Positions 57,541 to 64,000 of a stretch of DNA of 64,000 nucleotides are shown in pieces. Each line of letters begins with the position of its first letter. The stretch's first letter is position 1. Position numbers and translations under genes: made by a program. Under the pieces are notes generated by a model. It searched no databases, was not told the origin of the DNA, and saw only the letters and a program-made list of their open reading frames with translations. The stretch is from Zygnema cylindricum (lineage: Eukaryota; Streptophyta; Zygnematophyceae; Zygnematales; Zygnemataceae). Location: assembly GCA_037447655.1 (NCBI GenBank), contig JBBHKE010002122.1, positions 1-64,000 of the forward strand. The letters are read 5' to 3'.

Positions 57541-58748
57541 ATGCAACGTGTTGTGGATAGCGTTGTCGGTGTTGCAAAAGAGTAAGTAGTTTTTTTCTTC
57601 TTTTCTTGCTATTTTTTTTCCTTACTTTTTACTTGTTGTTTTTTTCTGTTTTTCTGTGTACTGTATTGTGTATTTATTTTTTGGATTGCATTTTTTTTTT
57701 AGTGTGAATATACTGTTTTTAGTCAGGCTACACTGGAATATAATTTTTTTGTAAAATAATTGCAAGTCTGACTTTCAGTGAAGAGCAGAAAACTGTTGTT
57801 TCTAATGGAACTTAATGAAAAATGGCACAAAATTGACAAACTTTGTAAGTTCAATATTCAAATTGTAAAATATGTGGTTTCAAATTTGTTTTTTGCGATG
57901 GAGGTAAACAATTTGCATGCATGGCGGTTTTCTTTCTGAAACTAGCCCAATTTGATTATATTTTTTTCAATCTTGTAAAAGAAAAAATTAAAAAAAGGAA
58001 ACAAGCAGAATGATTAACAATATTGTGCACTGCCTCTCAAACCTGCCCTTTTCCATACAATGCCGCCAAAAACCTCTTAAACAGTAATTTTTAGTATTAT
58101 TATTATTATTATATATTTTTTTCCTGCTCATAACTTTTTTAAAGGTTTTGCTAAATCGTTTTTAGCTTTTTTCGATAGTTTTTTTTTTTGTTGTTGCTGT
58201 TTCTTTTTTTCAGGTTTTGCTACTTCTGAAATTTTTCTTGTCCTTGCTATCTTGTCTGTCGCTGACGTCGAAACCGTGTCCAGAAAGATATTTTAATAAT
58301 GTATTCAACACCATTTTTTTTTCTTGTTAATTTTGGTAATTTACTTATAGGCTTTGTTAAGTTTATTTTTAGGTTTTGTTTCTCTCCTCCATCTTGTATG
58401 TTGCTCATACCACAGGAGGGAGGGCTTTAATAATGTATTCAACCCATTTTTTTTTGTTTTTCTGTTTATTTGTGTTTTTTTGGCCTCAAGGCTGTGAAAA
58501 CTGTTATCAGAGACCCCTACAAAATTTTATTAACACCATTTTTTTTTTCTTTTGGGCCACAGGGCTGTCAAAACTGTTACTAGAGAGGCCTTTAATAACG
58601 TGATCAACACTGTGAATGGAGCCTCGGCCCTTGCTCTCGATCTCGTGCCGGGCAAAGCCAGCATTGTGGAAGGCCTCAAAGGATGGGAGCTCCGCCCGAC
58701 TTTTAAAGCTCCTCGCCTGCCACGGTGGATGGAAGAGTGAGCTTGCCC

Positions 58749-58805
<57 letters not shown>

Positions 58806-59106
58806 CGTGGATGGAAGAGTGACCTCACTTGCCTCTCTTTCCCTCTCTATCTCCACCCCTTTCTCTATCCCTCTCTAGCTTGCCACGGTGGATTGAAGAG
58901 TGAGCTCGCTCTTCTCTCTCTCTCTCTCTCGCTCTCTCGCTTGCCAAGGTGGATGGAAGATTGAGCTCGGTTTTCTCTCTTTCTCTCTCTCTCCCTCTAT
59001 TGCCACAGTGGATGGAAGAGTGAGCTAGCTCGCCTCTCTCTTTCTCTCTCTCCCTCTTTCTCTCTCCTCTCTCTCTCTATTGCCACGGTGGACGGAAGAG
59101 TGAGCT

Positions 59107-59166
<60 letters not shown>

Positions 59167-62100
59167 CCTATTGCCACGATGGATGGATGAGTGAGTTTGC
59201 TCGCCTCTCTCTCTCTCTCTTTCCCTCTCCCTCTCTCTCTTTTCCTCTCTCCTCTCTTTGTTTGCACCTTCTCTTCTCCCTCTCCCTCTCACCTTCGCGC
59301 CAGGTGGATGGACGGTGAGCCTCTTCTCCTCTCTCCCTCCCTCTCTTTCTCCTCCCCTCTCTCTCTTGCCACAGTGGATGGAAGAGTGAGCTTGCTCGCC
59401 TCTCTCCCTCCCTCTCCCTCTCCCTCTCCCTCCCCCTACCTCCCCCTCTCCCCTCCCTCCCCTCCCTCCCCCTCTCCCCCTCTCCCCCTCTCCTCTGCCC
59501 CCGAATAACCCAGAAACAAGTGATTGGTTTATGAAGTGAGCAAAAATAGCCTATCTATTAGAGCAAAGAATGACTGACTATTGTACCAAATTGCCTGTGG
59601 ATGAGATTTCTGGCGTGGTGATATGTATGTGTTTTGTTCTTTAGTGTCATATTTACATCACAAGCATAATCAATAAAGTTATGCAGTACCCGATGTGCTT
59701 TTCTTCAGTGAACATGGAAAGGATTAATCTTTTTAAAAACTATATTTGTAGAAGTGACATAGGTTGATGGCTTCTTAAGTAAGTCCCGTTCTTAGTCAAA
59801 CTTATCAGTATATTTCCTAACTATGTACTCTTTGTGTGCACTGTTCTTTTTTTTTCGCTACCGGAGCAGTTTACATTTTTTTTTTTTGTAAAGATCTGTT
59901 TTAGTCAGTCTTTTATTCTCTGCCCTTTTTCTGTTTTTCTGACTAGTAAACGTCTCAGTTTGACCTAAACTTGGCAAGAGGAGAGAGTAGCTTTTACTGT
60001 CAGAAATAACTTTGATCTGAAAATTTTGTTTGCAGTGGGGTTTCTTCTCTGAACTTCATTTACGATGACTCAGATTCAGACGTGGATTCAGCGTCAGGAT
60101 ATGAATCAGGAAAAGAAGAGTACTTATCTATGCCTCCCTCTCCCTCTTCCACAATGTCTTACCACTCTGGTGGTAGTCACTACTCTCCTGCCAGTTTGAG
60201 ATCACGACATCATCATCCGAGAGGATCCACTTGGTTACAATTTGTGCGACGTGTTTTTTGGTTTTTTTTCTGGCCTCTGGCCTTTCTGTTCCCTCGAAGA
60301 AATTCTCACCGACGACGTTTTTCTCATAACAGTGAGGGAGCTCCTCAAGAATACTTTCCAGCAAGTAGTGTCCCTCTCAGTCGCTCGAGTAGTAATACAA
60401 GTTTGAGTCGACACTTCTCCATAGCGAGTCACGAGTTGAGTAAGCGGGTGACAGACGTTTTGGAGTATGTCAATCATTTGAATGATAACCGAAGGAGAGG
60501 CATTATTGAGGTAAATGGCCTTTTTTTTCTTTTTGTTTTTGGTGTATGGTATGGTTGATGCTCCACTCTCTCCACACTCTCCACTCTCCCCACTCTCTCC
60601 ACTCTCTCCACTCTCTCCACCCTCTCCACCCTCTCCACCCTCTCCAACCCTCTCCACCCTCTCGAGGCTATTGTACAAAGCACGTGTTTTAGCAGTTGTT
60701 TATAAACAGTAAAATAAGGGCTACTACTTCACTTAAACCTTCCTTAAACTTTCCTTGATGCTGTCCTTTTTCACCCTTCACATTCTCCATCATATTATCT
60801 GATTCACGGTTTTTACCGAGATTTTACAGGACTTACAACTTCTCATGGAACTGTCTATTGATCGAGTATTTGAGACTGTCCGAGGGATTTTACATTCCCC
60901 TTTTAACAGTATGGGAGCTCTAGTAGATACTGTACTGGGAAGATCACCTCCAACACCGGTTCAAAATACAGTTGTGGAAACAACAACTTTGGGAGATAGT
61001 CGTTCGAGCCCAAAACAGAGAGTCATGAGACTCTCGGAGGCTCTCAATATGGATGCTCGTACATGTGAAGACATCGTCACAGATGCAGGGTGAGTCGGGA
61101 GAGGGAGAGGAAGGGAGAGGGAGAGAAAGGGAGGAGGAGAGTGAGAGGGAGAGGGCACGGATGCAGGGTGAGTGGGGAGAGGGAGAGGAAGGGAGAAGGA
61201 GAGTGAGGGGAGAGAGAAAAGATGTTTGGAGGCTCTCAATGCCTGTACATGTGAAGACATTGTCACAGATGCAGGGTGAGTGGGGAGAGGGAGAGGAAGG
61301 GAGAAGGAGAGGGAGAGGAAGGGAGAAGGGGATGGAGAGGGAGAGGGAGAGGGAAAAGATGTTTGGGTATTGCTGTCTAGCTTTGGTTTTTGCATGCCGT
61401 TACAATGCTTTATTTCTTTAATTTTTCAACTAGTCTAGTGAGAACAGAATAGTTGTCATGGATGCAGACATGTAAGTGTTTACATTCTAGCAATTTGACT
61501 TTACCATATTTTATGAGAGAAGTCAATTTTTTTCTATTTCAGCAGAAAATAAATTGTAGTTGTAATCAACTTTGTTGTATGAGAGATTTTTTTTTTTTTC
61601 GATTTCAGGGGAAATAAATTTGTAGTGTAATCAACATTGTACGGGTTTGCTCTCCTGACAGATATCCGTTTGAGGCAATTAAGGTGACAACTAAGGATGG
61701 TTATGTGCTTACACTCGAACGAATTCCGAGGTAAAGCCCATTCTGAAAGTCCTATCTTTGATGAGCTGAGATTTAGAGCTGGTTGGAATAATATAAAAGT
61801 AAAGCAAATAGGGTTCCAATTGCCTTTTTATGTTTGCAAAGGGAACCAAGCGGGTGGGAGAAAATATGTTGGCTGGTATAGAAGTGAATGTATGTAAAAA
61901 AAGTGGAATAAACGTGTTGTTGAATGGAGTCTGATTAGAATAAGTGGTTGGGTTGGGATGATTTCTAAACAGGCGTGATTCGAGAAAGGTGGTTTTGTTA
62001 CAACACGGAATTCTGGACAGTTCTATTGGGTGAGATTCTTTCCTTCTTTGAACAGAGTTCAAAAGAGGTTTGATAACACGTGCTGCGATTTTATTAAAAC

Positions 62101-63766
62101 AAGATTTAATTTCCATTAAAAAAATGAAGATTGTTTTTTGTAATGTTGGGTATTGAGGGCCCCTTGCCGATATTCGATATGTACTTAAATTTGGGTACCC
62201 GATGATCGATATATCGAGGAACTTAATATCGCGATATTTCTGCGATATATCTGCCGATATATCGCTATATTTCAATCGCGATATATCGAAGTGACGCTAG
62301 GTCAATTTTTTTTCCCAAACCCAACACACACCCCCCCCCCCGGGCGCACGCTCAGTGGGGGGGGGGGGGAGGGGGGGCAAAATTTTCCGTATTGGATCTG
62401 TACGGACACCCACCTTGTACCAAATATATCGCGTATCGAGGCCTCTGACCGATCGATATATCGAATATCGAACTTATCGCGATATGATTTTACCCGATAC
62501 CCAACATTAGTTTTTTGAATCCACTTAATTGATAATGACTTTCTAGAAAACAGACGCTCTCTAGAGCTTATTTGGTACTATTGCGAGAGTTTTTTTGCAG
62601 TGGAATAATAATGATAAGCATATGGACTCTATAGCAACAATAACAAAAACCCTATGGACCTTATAGCATGTACCTAAGGGAAAGGAAAGGGTGTCAGTGA
62701 CAAAAACTCTCTGGACTTTATAGTATGTACCTAAGGGAAAGGAAAGGGTGTCAATAACGGAAACTCTATGGACTTTATAGTATGTACCTAAGGGAAAGGA
62801 AAGGGTGTTGGCGTGGTACTGCAGTTGGGTTTCTAATGGAGTGGTGGGATCGCAAGCTTTTGCCGCTTATGATCAAGGTAAGCAATGGTTTTAATGACAG
62901 CGATTTTCTTGGGATACAAGAAAAAAACAAAAAAAGAAACGGTTGAAGTGAAGTGTTTTTTTTTTTTCTTTTTCTTGGCTTTTTTGTTTCGTGGAGCTTC
63001 AAATGGATCGTTGTCTCTTTTCAGAATTTAATTGCACTTGTAAAAGCGATGTGGATTTCATTGTTTATAGTTAAGTTTTAAGCGTTCAATCGGATTTTGT
63101 TTTATTTTTGGTTAGCAGTATAACGAGGAACTTTCTGTGATTCTGTTTTCTCCTCTGATGTCTGTTTGAGTCTCAATTGTTTGATCGGCGATTTTGGAAA
63201 ATGTTTTTCTCCTTTTTATTTTTTATCTTTTCCCCCCCGGTTGTAGTTGAACTTATAACTGAGTTCTTTTAGTAGAACAGATTTATGAAATTTGTTTTCC
63301 AGACGCCTGTGCTGTTTCGTTCCAATGCTGTACCTGTCTGAAATTGAGTTATGTGACTGCTAGAAATAGTGAGAGTAGATTACCAGATTTTGTTATTTTC
63401 GGTTTGCTTGGCGACACTGTTGTGTTTCCTTTTCATGTTTCCATTTTTTGATGGTTTTTTTGTTCTGTAGAGAGGGACTTTTTGCAAGTTATAGGAGCAC
63501 ATGCAGAGCATTTAAAAACACTAATTTAGTTTGGTGTTTTCTTGACCCTGGAATTGGGAATATTGTCACAAATGCTATTTGATGTTAATAGTCATGTTAA
63601 TGGTAGTAGGCTTAATTCGACCTCGTCACTATTGATTCCTCCATATATATCGGTGTTTCTGACTCGAGGAATGCTGTATGTCGGATACAGGATTTGATGT
63701 TTGGTTGGGAAATATGCGAGGATACGTGTCTCGGGAGCATGTAAACAAAAAAGTTTCTGCACAAGA
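57541..63766 (+). CDS. Plant lipase, alpha/beta hydrolase (At1g73920/At1g18460 type), 3'-truncated by window edge
   Basis: This gene is predicted to be an acid-lipase-like ester hydrolase with a long plant-specific N-terminal region. The eight exons are 57541-57581, 58563-58736, 60036-60510, 60830-61089, 61662-61730, 61973-62029, 62825-62877 and 63691-63766. They give 401 residues in frame. The N-terminus MQRVVDSVVGVAKE, VPGKASIVEGLKGWELRPTF and LPRWMEDGVSS match the family. A Ser-rich linker and the hydrophobic segment VFWFFFWPLAFLF (145-157) follow. CEDIVTDAGYPFEAIKVTTK (about 309-328) opens the lipase-associated domain. LLQHGILDSS (348-357) is the oxyanion-hole motif, followed by NGVVGSQAFAAYDQGFDVWLGNMRG. 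The nucleophile GxSxG and the rest of the triad must lie beyond 63766; the family is near 700 residues. Introns 2 and 4 carry duplicated splice donors, and intron 6 holds a hAT-type MITE. Confidence 0.93.
58718..59505 (+). repeat. Minisatellite of exon 2 end + splice donor + CT tract, about nine copies
   Basis: The end of exon 2 and its donor (CCACGGTGGATGGAAGAGTG, then AGC) recurs near 58801, 58880, 58941, 59000, 59080, 59171, 59299 and 59366. Copies are separated by (CT)n. Most copies keep GTGAGC or GTGAGT. Spacing is about 60-130 bp. A pure CCCTCC tail follows to about 59505. Confidence 0.92.
59506..60035 (+). other. Rest of lipase intron 2
   Basis: AT-rich intron sequence ending TTTGTTTGCAG at the exon 3 acceptor. 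No further structure is seen. Confidence 0.7.
60562..60664. repeat. CTCTCCAC minisatellite in lipase intron 3
   Basis: (ACTCTCTCC)n changes to (ACCCTCTCC)n, starting about 50 nt after the exon 3 donor. Confidence 0.85.
61036..61355 (+). repeat. Duplicated exon 4 end + splice donor with GA tract
   Basis: The exon 4 end (GGAGGCTCTCAAT...GTGAAGACAT...CACAGATGCAGG then GTGAGT) recurs as a short copy (ACGGATGCAGGGTGAGT, about 61157) and a long copy (61228-61275). Each is followed by GGGGAGAGGGAGAGGAAGGG. Confidence 0.93.
62141..62509. mobile_element. hAT-type MITE with poly-C/G core, copy 2 (369 bp), in lipase intron 6
   Basis: TAATGTTGGGTATTG faces CGATACCCAACATTA. The 8-bp duplication GTTTTTTG is exact at 62133-62140 and 62510-62517. 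The interior has CGATATATCG palindromes and a C12...G14 inverted core. It is related to 30312-31009. Confidence 0.92.
62646..62810. repeat. 57-bp tandem repeat, three units
   Basis: ATGTACCTAAGGGAAAGGAA at 62668, 62725 and 62782. It lies just before the exon 7 acceptor in lipase intron 6. Confidence 0.9.
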
Positions 63767-64000
63767 GTAAGATGTTATTCCTTTATTTTTCTTTGTACAG
63801 TTTTTTTTTGGAAATCCCTTTTGATTCTTAAAAAATAGCATGTGTTGTGATGGAGATGGCACGTGCAATGGAAGGAATGAGGGCTTGTTCGAGGTACGAG
63901 TCTAAAATAGGTGTTATGTCACATATGTGGTCGACTCATTTGGAAGTAAATCTTTATTTTGTATCACAGATCTGATGGAGAATGATGGCCTTTCCCTTTT

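Noticed and set aside
63970-64000. Possible lipase exon 9 after GTATCACAG
   Set aside because: In the required phase it reads into TGA within six codons and does not match the expected Phe-Trp continuation; the next exon is probably beyond the window.

Overview
The window is nuclear DNA of a streptophyte, most likely a land plant. The evidence is four intron-rich protein genes of plant type, Ty1/copia LTR retrotransposons, and several families of small inverted-repeat elements. Introns are mostly 0.1-2 kb. Non-coding DNA is AT-rich, crowded with GA/CT microsatellites, and visibly rich in GTAC/CGTAC words. I cannot fix the species from the sequence.

Host genes, left to right: (1) a lipid kinase of the diacylglycerol/long-chain-base kinase family (LCKB2 type), minus strand, nine exons between 7654 and 193, with its 3' part off the left edge; (2) eIF3e, plus strand, nine exons 11352-18239, complete at 450 residues; (3) a GT31 galactosyltransferase of the hydroxyproline O-galactosyltransferase (HPGT) group, minus strand, twelve exons 28269-20118, complete at 369 residues; (4) a plant lipase/alpha-beta hydrolase of the At1g73920/At1g18460 type, plus strand, eight exons 57541-63766, running off the right edge. 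Genes 1 and 2 are divergent and genes 2 and 3 are convergent. Exons were built from conserved residues, splice sites and phase; every join keeps frame. The four genes have unrelated jobs (lipid signalling, translation, cell-wall glycoprotein glycosylation, lipid hydrolysis), and nothing suggests co-regulation.

Between genes 3 and 4 sits a three-layer nest of copia elements, each with an exact 5-bp target duplication. Element A (minus, 31992-51501, duplication TAGCT) was hit by element B (plus, 34299-46217, TGAGG). The 3' LTR of B was then hit by element C (minus, 40174-45673, GGACG). A also carries a probable solo LTR (47944-49392). All three copia elements have a primer binding site that matches the anticodon arm of initiator tRNA-Met rather than its 3' end. 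In all three the gag frame runs through this site out of the LTR.

Other repeats include two related hAT-type MITEs with poly-G/C cores, a five-member family with TA-flanked CACCG inverted repeats, and one further inverted-repeat element. The most unusual signal is in the lipase gene: two different introns carry tandem copies of the preceding exon end together with its splice donor, embedded in CT or GA microsatellite.
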